DNA from: Prillingera fragicola
Lineage: Eukaryota; Basidiomycota; Tremellomycetes; Trichosporonales; Trichosporonaceae
Reading direction: 5' to 3'
Assembly: GCA_002335605.1 (NCBI GenBank)
Contig: BEDY01000001.1
Coordinates: 868,001 to 932,000 of the forward strand
Length of the DNA stretch: 64,000 nt
Shown here: positions 21,140 to 33,623 of the stretch, piece after piece
Numbering within the stretch: the stretch's first letter is position 1
How the letters are laid out: every line of letters starts with the position of its first letter
Made by a program: the position numbers and the translations under genes
The notes under the pieces: generated by a model
Databases searched by the model: none
What the model saw: only the letters and a program-made list of their open reading frames with translations
Told to the model about the DNA's origin: nothing

Positions 21140-22435
21140 ATGTCGATGCTTAGGACAGTGTAAGTCATTCACAACGGCTTAGAAGACCGTATCGCTGACT
21201 GCGAAACCTTCTTGCTCTCCTCCCTTGCCTGGAATTCATCGTTGGCTCTCTGCTCAACTTGCCCTCAAACCAACTTGTCCGCAACAGGAAACCCAAAAAC
21301 GCGCGTGTCAAGCGTGCGCTCGAGGCCCGTGAGCCCAAGCTCATTGAGAACGAGAAGACTGCCATCTTTGTTCGCGGCAACAACACCAGCGACCGTGTGC
21401 GCGATGCCATGAAGGACCTTGTGAGTTGGCACACGAGTGTGATGTTATTGAGGCATCTGGCTCCTGTAGCTGCATCTGTGCTAACTTGTGCAGTATGTCA
21501 TGAAGCGCCCTTACGCCAAGAACTTTTCCAAGAAGAACGACATTCACCCCCTCGATGACGCTTCGTCCCTCGAGTTCTTCTCGCAGAAGAATGACGCTTC
21601 GCTCCTGGTCACCGGTCTTCATTCGAAGAAGCGCCCCCACGACCTTATTCTGAGTCGCACCTTTGACGGCCGTATTCTTGACCAGATCGAGGTTGGCATT
21701 GACGGCTTCAAGGGGATGGCCGAGTTTGAGGTGAGTTCATGTGCCAACACAGCAGAGATGGCTCGGTTGGGCTTGTCCCACGCTGTTGATGCTGGTTGCA
21801 GACCACATTGCACAACGTATCTAACTCTACAGACCCCCAAGGCCTCGGTCGGGACCCGCCCCTTGATGGTCTTCCACTCTGACCTCTTCGACACGCACCC
21901 CACCTACCAGCACCTCAAGTCGTACCTCCTCGACTTCTACCAGGGCCACCACGAGACCGGCATCCCCCTCATGGCCCTCGAGCACGTCATCTCGGTCACT
22001 GCCGCCCCTCCCACTGGCGACCTCGACGCTCCCGGCGCCGCCCTTCCCCCCGTCCACGTCCGCGTGTACACCATCAAGCTCCTCGCATCTGGCTCGCGCG
22101 TGCCCCGCGTCCAGCTCACCGAGATGGGCCCGAACATGGACCTCTCTATGCGTCGCGTGCAGGCCGCCGACCCGGACATGCTCAAGCAGGCCCTCAAGCG
22201 GCCCAAGCTCACAAAGACGGACCAGGCAAGCGGACTGGGCAAGAAGCGCAAGAACATCGAGACGGACAGCATGGGAGACAAGGTCGGTCGCATCCACATC
22301 GGAAAGCAGGACTTGGGCAAGCTCCAGTCCCGCAAAATGACCGCACTCAAGGTCGGTCGCAAGGAGAGGGCCATTGCCGAAAAGGCCGAGGCGGCCGCGC
22401 ACGACGCCGCGGACGCCATGGACGACGACGAGTAG
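21140..22435 (+). CDS. RPF2: Ribosome biogenesis protein Rpf2 (Brix domain)
   Basis: Nucleolar 60S assembly factor; with Rrs1 it recruits 5S RNP (5S rRNA, uL18, uL5) to pre-60S particles. Model of 330 aa: exons 21140-21159, 21288-21420, 21494-21730, 21833-22435. The spliced start MSMLRTVKPKNARVKRALE is the family's N-terminus and proves the first exon of 20 nt. The Brix domain includes LIENEKTAIFVRGNNTS, YVMKRPYAKNFSKKN, SLLVTGLHSKKRPHDLILSR, FKTPK-type junction and PLMVFHSDLFDTHPTYQHLK. The C-terminal RIHIGKQDLGKLQSRKMTAL is the conserved Rrs1-contact tail, followed by Lys/Ala-rich and acidic residues. Length and order are normal. It converges with ATG8. Confidence 0.97.
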
Positions 22436-22854
22436 AGATTTGTTGTACTGTAGCGCCGACTAGATGCATACTTGGTCTTCATACGGCTTTGAAGCAGGCG
22501 CCTGGCGAAGGTCCAGTTGCGCATATCTGTAATCCGTTTTCTGTCATCTGTGGCAGCGGACAGTGGACAGGTCATTCGGCCCCGAGCTATGGGTCACATG
22601 CCCAACAGCAATGCCGCTGACGTGTCGTTCAGCACCACCTCTGCGCCGCTTCGCTCGACTCAATCCCAAGGTTGTCGTTGTGCATGTTAGTGTCGCGTCA
22701 GTACCTGCACAAGCACCTGCAGCGTCATGATGCCAAATCCTCTCACATTGTACAAACGATACACATCGTCTTGCTTCGCAGCCATATCCCCTTGCCGAGA
22801 CAGATGTCCTAGTTGGACTGGCGTCGCACGCCCGCTGCTGTTCTAGTCGCTAGA
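22436..22854. other. Convergent 3' intergenic region RPF2/ATG8
   Basis: No gene seen; 3' flanks only. Confidence 0.6.
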
Positions 22855-23661
22855 TTACTCGGACACCTCCTCGAACCCCAGCTCGCCAAAGGTGTTCTCT
22901 GACGCGTACAAGATGTACAGGAAGCCGTCCTCGTCCCTGATGGCATTGTCAGTGTCCCGCTCGACGCTAGTGGGAGACGCCTGCTCACTTGTGCTCCTCG
23001 TAGATTGCACTCATAAGAGCCGCGGTTGGTGGAAGAATGTCATCGACAAAGATGAAGATTGCCTTCTCGGGCGAAAGCTTGATCCGCTTGCGGATAACAT
23101 AGACAAACTGACCGACGGTAAGGTCCTGTGGCTGTCAGAATATGATTCCAGCAACGTCGCATGTGTTACTCACAGCCGGCACCAGGTACTTCTTCTTGTC
23201 GATGGTTGGGATATCGCTCTTCTCGACCTTCTCGCAAATAACCTGGGCCGATCAGTATGCCGCCTCCAAGGTGTAACGCTATCCTGCACTACTCACGGGA
23301 ATCCTGTCAGAGTACTTCTGGCGGATCCGCTCGGCCTCGGCCTTGCGCTTGTCTGTAGTGGCAAGTGCACGTAGAGGTCGCGTCGAGGGTAGGGAGGCAC
23401 AGGGTGGCAAGCCACAACGTCACGGGGAGATATGGGGATGGCCGATTGCGGATTGCGGTGGACAGAAGACGATGGCGATGGACACACGGGGCAAGAGGCG
23501 ACAGCACAGCAAGTTGCGAATTGAACAGAAGCGCATTGGACACAGGGAGGACGTCATTAGAGTAGATGAGAGGAACACTGTCAGCAAACCGTCGGTGGCT
23601 CGGGCGCGACGCAAGCGGACATACCGAAGGGGTGCTCGTCCTTGAACTTGGAGCGGACCAT
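22855..23661 (-). CDS. ATG8: Ubiquitin-like autophagy protein Atg8
   Basis: Conjugated to phosphatidylethanolamine on autophagosomal membranes; drives membrane expansion and cargo binding. Model of 126 aa from five exons: 23625-23661, 23297-23352, 23174-23242, 22989-23125, 22855-22936. It is almost colinear with yeast Atg8: [87 protein letters not shown]. Gly117 is the expected Atg4 cleavage and lipidation site; a nine-residue tail (ELGFEEVSE) would be removed. The first intron (23353-23624) is about 270 nt, far longer than the other introns here (49-69 nt in this gene). The upstream region to 24671 holds its promoter. Confidence 0.97.
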
Positions 23662-24671
23662 TGTGAACGTAAACAAGAGCAAGAGCAGTTAAGCTATCGA
23701 GCGATACGATGGGAACAATGTGAACAGAGCAATGGTGACAAAGGTGGGGGATGGGGAGGGGACGTGTTGGGCGGCGGGCGGCGCGGGACCACATTGGGAT
23801 AACGGAGCCAGCCAGGGTTGGTGGGTTGGGTTGGACAAGGGCGACGGTTTGGACGAGCAGGGAGAAGAGTACGTCAGTGACAAGTGCATGGGGGTTGGGG
23901 CGGCAGAAGATGATGAGAAGCCCACTCACGTTGCTGATCAAGAGTGTCGAGATAGCGTTGATGAACGAGTGTACAGATGCAGAGTCAGCGGCCAGTGCAG
24001 TGGCTGCTATTGACATCCATGATGCCTGGGTGGGCTCCGGCTCCTGTGGGTGGCAAATACCTCCGCTCCCAGAGCCGCGCGCGCGCCTGGCACGGCACAA
24101 GCGTCACTGTACAGCCCAGGCACGTCTCCTCACCGCCCTGGCATTAGTCCCGGCGATTAGAATGTGGCACTGTACGTTGTTGACAATCATCGACTCATGA
24201 GCTATCGATGCAATCGCACAGAAGCACAGCGTAGCAGTATGTAGTCTATGGCAAGACTCTGGAGTGGAGTAGACGCATTCACACATTGCACACGAGTCAG
24301 AACGATCAGCACAACGCTGTGCAGCAATGAGGCACCACCCGTATGACATTGTTGTGTTCGACACACTTGCGATCCCGTCCCCCTTGCACCATCCCTACGC
24401 GTCCCCCATCGTCCTAGGCTTCCAGGCCTGTCAGGGTACCCTCCAAACAGTTCAGTTGCACAGCAAAACGGACAACGGGAATAGCCGCCTGCGACGGGGT
24501 CAACCGAATGCATGTGTTCACGCGAATCGTTATCAATTGCCATTCTACACCTCAGCATTCCGTTCCATTGTTTTTACGTAACATTGATATTGTGTTGTTG
24601 ACCTGAGGTGGAGGTCGCTCCTCAGACCCTTCGTCTCAAAACCCAGTCCTTCCCTCAACTTACCGTTCGTG
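23662..24671. promoter_or_regulatory. Divergent promoter region, ATG8 / TFIIIC subunit
   Basis: About 1 kb between divergent starts. No supported gene. On the minus strand a short frame with a GTGAGT donor (about 23929-24016) could be a 5'-leader exon or upstream ORF of ATG8, but nothing confirms it. Confidence 0.5.
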
Positions 24672-27299
24672 ATGAGCACAAGAGCAACACCACTGTTAGT
24701 CGGGACAAGGGCTTTCCTCGGGGTGATTCCATCGACTTCGCCCCGCAACATTTCTTGGAATGAGGATGGGCAGTGTCTCATTGTGACCCGGCAGCGGGTG
24801 GCTGTGGCCGTAAGTCCTTTGGCGCTGCCAGCGTCCAAGCTGACACGAATCACAGACACCGTACTTGACTTCGGCTTTACCCAAACCTGCGATTCCATTG
24901 AATTCCAGCGCCGGCATTGGCGGGGGCAAAGGAGACGACGATGGAGACGATGATGCTATGGACGTCGACGGGGGCGGCGGGGGCGGGGAAGGTGTCCGTC
25001 AGCTCGACAGACCAAAGACTGGCGAGGTAGCTTTCTGGTTTACTACCTGCGACGTGGACAAGAGTTTTGTGCATGACGACATATATGGCTGGCTGGATGT
25101 TGGAGGTATGTGGCTCCAAGGATGCTATCGCTGACGGGCTCGCAGATGAAATGGACGGCGTTCTCACGGAGAAGGAGCGGACGATTCGGTCAGCGATCTG
25201 GTCACCGTCTACGCTTAGCGAGGGAGGGAGCTCGTTTGTGGCTGTCATGTGCAACTCGTCGCAGGTATCAGTCTATGCGCCGGGTAGCAGCCCATACACA
25301 CAGGAGTTTGTGGAGGTGAGTCTTTCAGCATACGCCGCGCTGACAGTAGCTCGCCGACTTGACACGCCAGGCCGTCGACTTGCTACCGGCTGACGCCTAC
25401 GAGGACGATTGCATGACGATTTCTGGTGCGCTCCAAGTTCGCGCAACTGCCATGGACTGGTCGGCTGCAGTCCCTGTGCCATCAATGATTGGCGTGGATG
25501 GAAGCTTGTTGGCGATTGCGAATCGAGCGGGAGGCATTGACTTTTGGAGGTGAGCGTTTGTGGCATGACTAGGCTAATTGTAGCTACGGAGCCGACAAGA
25601 ATTTCGCACGGATAGCTCAGCAGTCGGTTGGCAAGGCGTGGGTATCGGAAATGAGTTGGTCCCAGTGGTCGCTTGTCGACTCAAACTCGGGTGAGTCGAA
25701 GAGTCACCGCTGGCGCTAATGACAGCATCTGCTAGTCTGGCACTCGCTTGCACCGACGGAGAGATACTCATCTTACCCATGACTCGCTCAGCCACACCGG
25801 CAGGCAATTGGGAGATTAGTTTTGCCAAGCTGCGAAAGGTGTTGCGACCCGACAAGAGGGCAGTGAACATGATCAAGTGGCTCAACAAGGACACCCTGGC
25901 TTGGACCAAACCCGGATCCGTTCACTTCAGTTCTGCAAACTGGGGGGGTATCAAGACGGTACGCCTTGAGAGGGTTGGAAACTGGGCAGGCGCCAACGCC
26001 TTGGATCCTTGCGTCGGGATGCACTTTATCGGCCCCGACACAATTGTGGTTGTTCTCGCATCGCTCACCCATCACATTATCGAGGGCATCTCGACGGACC
26101 CCAAGCTTGGCCCTGCTATCGAGTCTCTGCGATTGTCGCTCTCTGCGCGAGATGTTTTCCTAGACCGAACGAAAGTGCGAAGCAAGAACAGAGGTTTCCA
26201 TGCCAACAACGACCGGGAATATACAGCTCATACGGCGAGCTACACTGGACTCGGGGACGGTGGGGATATCGCTGCTTGGATGGCCGAGTAAGTACCGCTC
26301 TTCAGAGTCGTGCTCATTCGCAGGCCCATCACGTTGCACAACCTCGAGAATGCGACAGAAATAAACCGGATGATCGACTTTGTCATTGCTGATCTCAAGA
26401 CGGCTACCCCAGACCATGCGGCACTGGTACAGAGCATACAAAGTGTTCTGGACCACCCGCCAAATTGTGAGCTCAACACACACCCCATTGCTGACCTGCA
26501 GTGCTCTACATCTCACCCCTTGCCGTGCTCATGCCGCTGCTTCTCCGCATCCTCACCTGCTCAGCAGCCGAGGCTGTCGCCCAGGATATTATCGCCATAA
26601 TCAGCTCCGAGCCCGATCTTTTGCAAGTTGCCACGCCGTCAAAGATTGCGGATAAGAGACGCGCACTCATGGCAATGGTCTTTGGCCAGCCCGGTCTCGA
26701 CTCGCTGCGCCTGCGTCTTGCACTCGCCCAATGGGGCCAGGTAAGACCACACCTCGAACCTCCGCTGACAGGAAGCGCACCTTCCCCTCCCTGGTGGACG
26801 AGTTCCTCAGTGCCGGTCAAGTCATCACGCAGCACATCCAAGCCATGCTAGCCTCGACGGCACTGCGATGGGCGAGCCAGCCCGACGTCGTCGGTCTCGC
26901 CCTGCCAGAGGATGCGCAATACATCCGCAGTCTCCTTGCTGTCGCCGGCAGCGAGGGCGCCGACCCAAAGCTCCTCGCTCTGGCTGCAGACGCTGCCGCA
27001 GGGGATCTCTGCCCGGCGTGCAGCAGCGAGGTACCTCTCACCGAGGCCGGCGTCGCAGTCTGCGCCAACGGGCACGAGTGGGGTGAGTCTGCTATCTCTG
27101 CTATGTACTAGTTGCTGACGACCAAGACCGCTGCTCAGTTACGCGCCTGCTGATTGCGACGCCGAACTATCGCCTCTGCACTGTCTGCCCCGCCGTCTCG
27201 CTCCTGCCTGACGGGGACGCCAAGTCGCTGCGCCAGCTTGCGCTCGCTGCTGCTGTCGAGTGTTTGAACTGTGGCGGGCGATGGTCACGGCCGGCTTAG
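24672..27299 (+). CDS. TFIIIC 90-kDa-type subunit (zf-TFIIIC)
   Basis: Predicted subunit of TFIIIC, the RNA polymerase III factor that binds tRNA-gene internal promoters. Model of 762 aa from ten exons: 24672-24809, 24856-25105, 25146-25315, 25350-25549, 25584-25690, 25726-26287, 26324-26466, 26502-26740, 26776-27082, 27127-27299; all phases agree. The N-terminal half is WD-like: SPRNISWNEDGQCLIVTRQ, IRSAIWSPSTLSEGG, SLLAIANRAGGIDFW, AWVSEMSWSQWS, ALACTDGEILILP. The C-terminus is the zf-TFIIIC domain: LCPACSSEVPL, AVCANGHEWDRCSVTRLL, RLCTVCPAVSLLP, ECLNCGGRW, i.e. four Cys/His clusters. The gene has the most introns in the window (nine, mostly 34-61 nt). The exon 9 acceptor (26775) was chosen by frame. 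Confidence 0.85.
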
Positions 27300-28729
27300 G
27301 TTAGCTATTCCAAGGAAGAGGTGGATCTGAGATGAGGTTACATGTATCGATGTATACTGTGCGCGGAGTCCAAGTACAGAGAATGTGGCTATGCCAAGGA
27401 CCAATGTGTCCCACTGAGCTTATGATGTCTATATCACCCAGTCTATACCCCTCCATATTACACAAACGGGCCTTAATCAGTCGAAGTGGTACCTCCAGCC
27501 AACTCAACCGAGAGTCCGAACGACTATCTCGCCCGAAAGGTCGAGTCGTCAAGGCACTCCTCCGTCACGACATGGCCGTCAGCGAGGAACACCTTCCCCT
27601 TTCGCTAGACCCAAATCCGACCTAGCTAGTCTCAGCGTACCAGGGAGATAAGCACATGCAGACATCGTTGACAAACTTGGCATTGGCCAGACCCAGCGGC
27701 ATCGTCCACGACAGAGGCCACGAAGTCAGTCGCCAACGCCCAAGCCAGCTGTGCATTCCAGGCCAAAACGGCCAGGCATGCCCTTTCCCGCCATCACTCC
27801 TGGCCGACACCATGCTGCCGCAGTGCCGGTGCCGCTTGGAATGTCGGCTCAGGCTGTCGTCTACGTAAAAGTCTGGTGCAGCGCTACCGGTCTTTGCACC
27901 GGGACACGAGCGTCGTGTCCTCGCTCGCGCTGCACAGTGCCAAGATTATCGCAGACGACATTGCGTACCAGGCCTTAGGCCTTACTAGACTCGGGAAATT
28001 CCTCCTTCGGGATCGTCGCTGTGTGATGTCATATTCTTCCGCCACTACCGTCCTCTAGAATGACCAAACCTCGTCGCTGTGTCTGCGCATGCCTGCTTTG
28101 CTGTACTACATACCGCTGCGTCTGGGCGTAGCTACACTGCCTGGGCCAAGCCAAAGGTGGGCATGGCGTACCGTGTGACCGTGCGTGCTCGTGCATGTGA
28201 TGTCGTTCATGAAGTCAGTGGCTGAGTGCACGGCACACGTCTGAAGCGATCTGGGAAAGACTGTTCTGTTATGGCATCAAACCACTCATGCCGCTCATGA
28301 GCTCATCGGTCCTCGCTCAATCGTGCCATGACGCATCGCTGTGTGGCACTTCGTTGTCGCCATCTGTGCATGCGAGAAAAAGCTATGATGGATGGTGGGG
28401 TGTACAGAATATTAACACGCGAGCGTGGCTGTACACCTGCGCGCGGCGCAAATGAGATACTGTCCTACTACTCTGTCTCTCTTTCCTTCTTCTCCATGTC
28501 CCCTCCTGGGCGCGTGAATGTTCGTCGTCGTCTCCAAAATTATGCAAGTCCGGGGTGTTGTCTGTGTAAAACATGGTGTGTGGGGGATAAAACACAAACA
28601 GTTCGAGAAAGTTGGGGGCAGGCGCATGCCGTGACCTAGGTCGTACAGTGACCTTTTAGAATAAATGAATCGCAACAGGGCAGACCGGGTGTGGCCTAGT
28701 GTCGTACAAGGTTCAGTGTCTGGACTGGA
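27300..28729. other. 1.4-kb convergent intergenic region
   Basis: No supported gene between two converging 3' ends, which is unusually long for this arrangement here. Both strands carry only short frames without domains or matching splice sites. An unannotated non-coding RNA or a decayed gene is possible but not shown. Confidence 0.5.
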
Positions 28730-31103
28730 TTAAGCTCGGACGCCGCCGCGGCGACGGAAGATGCTAGTGAGGCTGAAACCGTAGCGGGCCGAGATGGAGC
28801 CAGAGCGCTTAAAGTTGCTCTGCTGCTCCTTGCCGCGCGTCGACTCTTGACGGCTGCTGTGGGTCGAGCGCTCTTCGGTGGAGGCAGGCTCGAGGACCGA
28901 CGCCGACGAGCACGAGGAGGACGAAGCGTCGAGCTCGGGGGTGGGGGGCGAAGTTGTCTGGAACGAGTGGCTGACATTGTTGCGGAGACCCGACGGCGCG
29001 CGGGCAGTGAACGCCGAGGCAATGGGCGTGGCGGCTCCAGAAGGAAGAGGAGCCGGGCTGCGAGAGCGCGAGTTGTACGATCCACTGCTTCCAAATGGCA
29101 ACGAGGGAATCGCTGGCGCTTGCGAGGCGTAGCGCTTGGCCTGTGGCTGGGGGTCGGGGTCGGAGCGGCGAGCAGCAAGGACGCGCTCGGTGCGAGCGGC
29201 GTCGCGAGTAGGCTCGCGCATGTCAAGCATGGACCGAGGCTTGGTCAACGAGTTCTTCCTGGGCAGAGGCGGCGGCGCAGGGTAAGGAACCGTCGATAGG
29301 CTGCCGGAAGTGGGGAACTTGTGCATGTGCTCCGATATCGGCGACGGCAGGGGCGAGGCCGTCTTTTTAGGCGACGTTGCCAGCGCGTGCGAGTGGGCCG
29401 AACGGACCTCGGACAGCGCGTGGGACGACGCACGGCGGGAGAAACACGGAGGCGACTCTGTGCGGCCCGCCCATTCCACTATCACACCGGGAGAGGTGAC
29501 ACAGTGGTCCCAACCGGGGAGCATGGCCTGAGGCTGGACACCCTCCGGCTGGCCTATGGCAGAGCAGCGGACACCACCAAAGAGCAGAGTCTCGGCGCCA
29601 GTCAAGCCGTCGTTGTACGGGTCGGCGTTGGGGGCAACCCAAGCGCCGAGGCCAGTCACGCATGCGAACAAGTCGCGGCGGACGCGCTCCGAAAGCGAGG
29701 GAAGGAGGGGAAGCAAGAAACGCTCAACGACAGGCGCCAGCTGCATGGGCGCGTTGAGTGGGCAAATGTGAACCAGTGACAGTGGCGCAAGCTGTATTTG
29801 GGGAATCGCCGCAGCATAGCTGTTTGGGGTAACAGCGCTTGTAAAGACGGGCAGGATGGCCGTGGTGAGCACCAGAGCACTCTGCATCATGAGCTGCAGA
29901 GCACGCTGAGGGTCCTGCTCGTAGGGAAGTGAAGGGATAAAGTTGATGACCGCATCGACTGGTGAGCCCTCGGCAACGGGGCGGTCCTCGCCACGAAGGA
30001 TGGATGAAATCCGGCGCATGTGTGTGCGTTCAGGACGCTCGACATTAATAATAGAAGGGGCACGACTACTCGAGGACGACAGACGACCGGGCAGGTCCTG
30101 GGTCGAGGCTGAAGGGGACGGAGCCGCCACTGGCGAGGCGCTGCCATTGGAACCCTTGCGCCCAAAGGACGAGAACCGCTTGCGTCCGCCGGTGGGAGTG
30201 TCGGGAGGAGTCATCGTCTCTGAAAGCGATGCATTGGACCCACGGCGCGACCGGTTGCCATTCTTCCAACTGGTGGGAGCTTTGCCAGCGGCCGCCAAGC
30301 CGGCTGCACCGCCAGAACGACGGTACGAGTCTGCAATGGCCACGCCCTGCGCAATAATCGCAGTCGTACCCTCCTTTGCAGCATGCGACGAGATGGTAAA
30401 CGGCTGCACGGTGGGGTAAATCCTGCGCTGGTCGCCAGAGTTCATGAGATGCGAGGGCGAGTTGAGTGCCTCGATATCAGGAATCGGTCTCACCGAGCCG
30501 ACGAGAATGAGCGTGCTTTCGAAATGTTCAGAGTACAGCAGGGGAGCCAGGGTTTGGCGGGTAGGCTCTGTGTGCGTGTCAGCGTTTGGACAGACCATGT
30601 TACTCCCGCCAGGGGACCGAGTCTCGAGACGCGACTTGTGACTTCGGGAGACGTGACTTACCTCCGAGCACCAAAATGACTCGCTCCGAGCCCTGCCAAT
30701 TCTCTTGCACACGACGAGCCTCGAGAGAGTCTATGATCCATGGAGCACGTCCAGCACGCTGCTGAGGAAGGTGCACTGGTCCATGGGCGGGCTCCTTGCC
30801 ATTCGCCCGGGCCAAGGCACGGAAGGCCGATGGAGGGGGACGGCGGGGACTGGGTACCCTCAACGTGGGGTCACCATACGAGTCTAGCATATCTGATGAA
30901 CCTTCAGGCGATGGCGGCGACAGTGGCGTGCCCGGTTCTTGGGATTGAAGCCTTGCTGGGTTGCGGGGTGGTGGGGAAGGTCCGTTTGCATCACTGTGGC
31001 GACGACTGCCGCCGTTGGGTGAAAGCGGGGAGGATGCCTTGCTGCTGCTCGACCCGACGCTAGAGCTGCTGTGTGCAGACAGGCGCGCCGAAGAGAACGG
31101 CAT
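28730..31103 (-). CDS. Hypothetical Ser/Pro-rich protein, possibly signalling scaffold
   Basis: Model of 759 aa: exon 1 30662-31103, exon 2 28730-30567, joined across a 94-nt intron. The Ser-rich N-terminus is followed by an ordered segment WIIDSLEARRVQENWQGSER, VILVLGGEPTRQTLAPLL and ESTLILVGSVRPIPDIEAL, then a Ser/Arg-rich stretch, and a second ordered block VDAVINFIPSLPYEQDPQRA, LMMQSALVLTTAILPVF, APVVERFLLPLLPSLSERVR, DLFACVTGLGAWVAP and LPGWDHCVTSPGVIVEW. The remainder is low-complexity Ser/Pro with PPPLPRKNS-like SH3 or phosphorylation motifs and a very basic end (SIFRRRGGVRA). An in-frame ATG also exists slightly upstream (31167-31169). I do not recognise the family. Confidence 0.68.
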
Positions 31104-31530
31104 GGCAAAGAGGGTGGAAGGGATGAGGGGAGGGGGAAGGAAGGTGGTGGCTCGAGGCTGGGAAAGCAAATTCCAATGGTCTTTTGCTTTCTAGGTGTGG
31201 GAGATCGTGACGGGTCTTGTAACAAAGGAAGCAGTGCGATGTGTGAATGCTGCCGTAGTGACGTCGCTTTTGGGCGCTCAAGTGGCGGCGATGAACAGTG
31301 GAGGGCGCGCGATGAGGGGGGGGAGTGTAGGCAAACTGAATTGCTCGAGCTTGAGATAAGACGTCGTCGAGGGACGTGCAGTGTGCGCCAGACGTGTGTG
31401 AGGAGTGTGTGGGCAAGGGCGACAATGTAATGTAACGATAATGAAAGATTGAATGAAAAAGAATAAGGGGGGATGGGAAGTGTAACGAGGACAGGGGAAG
31501 GCTGGCTTTGCCTGGCAGAGGAGATGAGGA

Positions 31531-31558
31531 GCAGCAGCAACAGCAGCAGCAGCAACAA
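31531..31558. repeat. CAG/CAA trinucleotide repeat
   Basis: An imperfect CAG run interrupted by CAA, about 430 bp upstream of the minus-strand gene start at 31103, so probably in its leader or promoter, not in a protein. Confidence 0.8.
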
Positions 31559-31878
31559 CTGCCGATAGGGGCCAGTTCTCCTCCTATTGCGTACCTGCGC
31601 AATGGCCGCCGTTGTGCGCCGCAGTTCTGGGTTGTCGTTTTCAGTCTACTGCTGCGGAGGACGAGGAGGAGGACGAAGGGCGGCTGCCGCCTCCCCCACG
31701 ACTGCGTACGGTCACCGACAACGGGGGTAGGGGCCGAGGGAGGAGCGCTTGCAGGTGTGAAGTAAAAGATGCCGCGTCTCGGCACAAAGGGTCTCAGTCC
31801 GAAACGGACACTGGGGTGGGATTTCCGGGTTGCGCCAGGTGAGGGTTACCTTCGTAACTGAGCAAGGAGACCCAGGAC

Positions 31879-31905
31879 CCACAGGCCACAGGCCACAGGC
31901 TACAG
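31879..31905. repeat. CCACAGG short tandem repeat
   Basis: Three near-identical CCACAGG units (the last one CTACAGG) in intergenic DNA. Confidence 0.7.
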
Positions 31906-33623
31906 GATAACGATTGACATGGGCCTTGCCGGCAGAGGGAGTGCCAGCAGCCGCAATAGGCGCCAAACTTTGAATTAAAAAACAATGTCCTGATCGTAAT
32001 CAGAGCCATTGGTCGTTTGGTAGTGTCGACAAGGTTGGATTGAACGTCGTACGTGCCTACGTTTTTCTTCTTGCTCGTGTGCGACGATTAGACTCTTGCT
32101 CGACGCCGCGGGCGTGAAGGGCGCGTGTGGTTACCCAAAGGAGGGGTTGGGTGCAAGAGCGCAGAGGGGCAGGGCAGGCGAGGCAGGGGGCATACGAGAA
32201 GAGGGTCGTCATCCACTTGGCACAGACGTCATAGCTAGCCAGCTGATCGCAGGTGAGCGGCAAAGGCCTCCTGCCCTCTCGTCGGTAAGGCGCACAAGAG
32301 CTGAATGGGGCAAAGTTGGAAGACCCTGAGGAAATGAAACACCCTGACCCAGTCTCTGAGTTCACCCCCAATCAGTTTCTCACCAATTGCCATCAAACCT
32401 TTGGCCGCTCACCCCACCCATCCCTGCTCACTGAAACCTTTGCATCATCATTGTTGGCGTCTTGCAAGCGCGTCTCCTCTTCCCTATCCTCCGATCCTCC
32501 GCGGCAAACTGCATCATTCCCAACCTAAAGGGCATGGGCGCTGTACCGTCACAATCCAATCCTGTCGTCATTAGACGCTAGTGTTGTCCGCTACTAGTAT
32601 GCACTATGATAAACAAACTTGATCCCAACCGACCCAGGCGTTAGGATCAGGAAAGAAGGTACGCACCACCCGTGTCACCGGTCACCCTTGAGCGATCGCC
32701 GTGCCCCCGCACCACGGGCGCTGAGCGTGGAGCAGCACAGGATTGCGCAGGATTCCATCAGAGCATGTGAAAGATACCCAGCTGTGAACACTGCAGTCCA
32801 CGCCATGGCCACCACGGTATGGTGAACAGAGCACATGCATTCAGGTGCATAGGTGGCGCCTTGCGCCGCTGCATCCCCTCGGCAGCCGCGCAACCTTGCA
32901 TGCCTCGGGGCGCAACCCGTGAGGCGTGGGCGACTGCGCACTTGCCAGGGACCACGGTCGCTTGGGTCGCGGAGATCACCGGTTCCAGGAATAAAAGTCA
33001 ATGTTGGGTTTGCTCATGCGCAGTCTCCAGATCCAAACAGCCAGCCAGCCTTTGTACGATCATATTTCGTTGTCTTGCACCTTAGCTTGCGGGGGCATTG
33101 AGCCTCCTACAGCCATGTACAGCCACTTTTCGCCTCTCATTGTCGCTGTCGGCGGCATGGGAAGCGGCGTTGGAGCCAAACGCGGCCCGACGTCAAGCAA
33201 AGCTTGTTCCGTTGCTTTAGGTGTGAGGTGTGGCAACGGCAGGCATAGACACGTTTGAAAGATAGCGGCAAAGACGCCTTGGCCGCCTTGGCGCACCTCA
33301 TCGCTGCCCATTTGCTCGACGTTCACAGGATCACAGGCCTTGACTGCCGGCCAGTCCCGCCAAGGTTGCCAAGCTGCAAGCTGCAGTGGTGTGATAAGAG
33401 CCAGGTTGCCCATTATCGATTGGCAGTCGTAGGCGTCCCAAATTCTGCCTCCGAAGGCATCCAAATCCTTGTGCCGCCTATCAATGCGGGGACTCCACAC
33501 CATGTGATTCCGCCCTTCCCTGCGGCAACAGGCGGCAATGGCAGCCTTGACCCACGCAAAAGTCCATGTCAGCGACCGAGCTCGACGTGTTTCTCTCTAC
33601 TCACCCCTTCACAACAGCTTACA

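Larger units (their letters stand above)
31104..33623. other. 2.5-kb intergenic region with simple repeats
   Basis: Divergent region between the gene starting at 31103 (-) and 33624 (+). No domain-bearing frame was found. A run of leucine codons on the minus strand near 31530-31558 is only the CAG/CAA repeat. It probably holds two promoters and long 5' leaders. Confidence 0.5.

Noticed and set aside
6374..23661. An autophagy gene cluster (UVRAG-like, ATG8)
   Set aside because: The two genes are separated by seven unrelated genes and have separate promoters; proximity looks like chance.
23929..24016. Possible small exon upstream of ATG8 on the minus strand
   Set aside because: Has an ATG and a GTGAGT donor but no partner exon or family match; kept only as a possible leader or upstream ORF.
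31184..31558. Leucine-run open frame on the minus strand
   Set aside because: Produced by the CAG/CAA repeat and pyrimidine-rich DNA; no domain or splice support.
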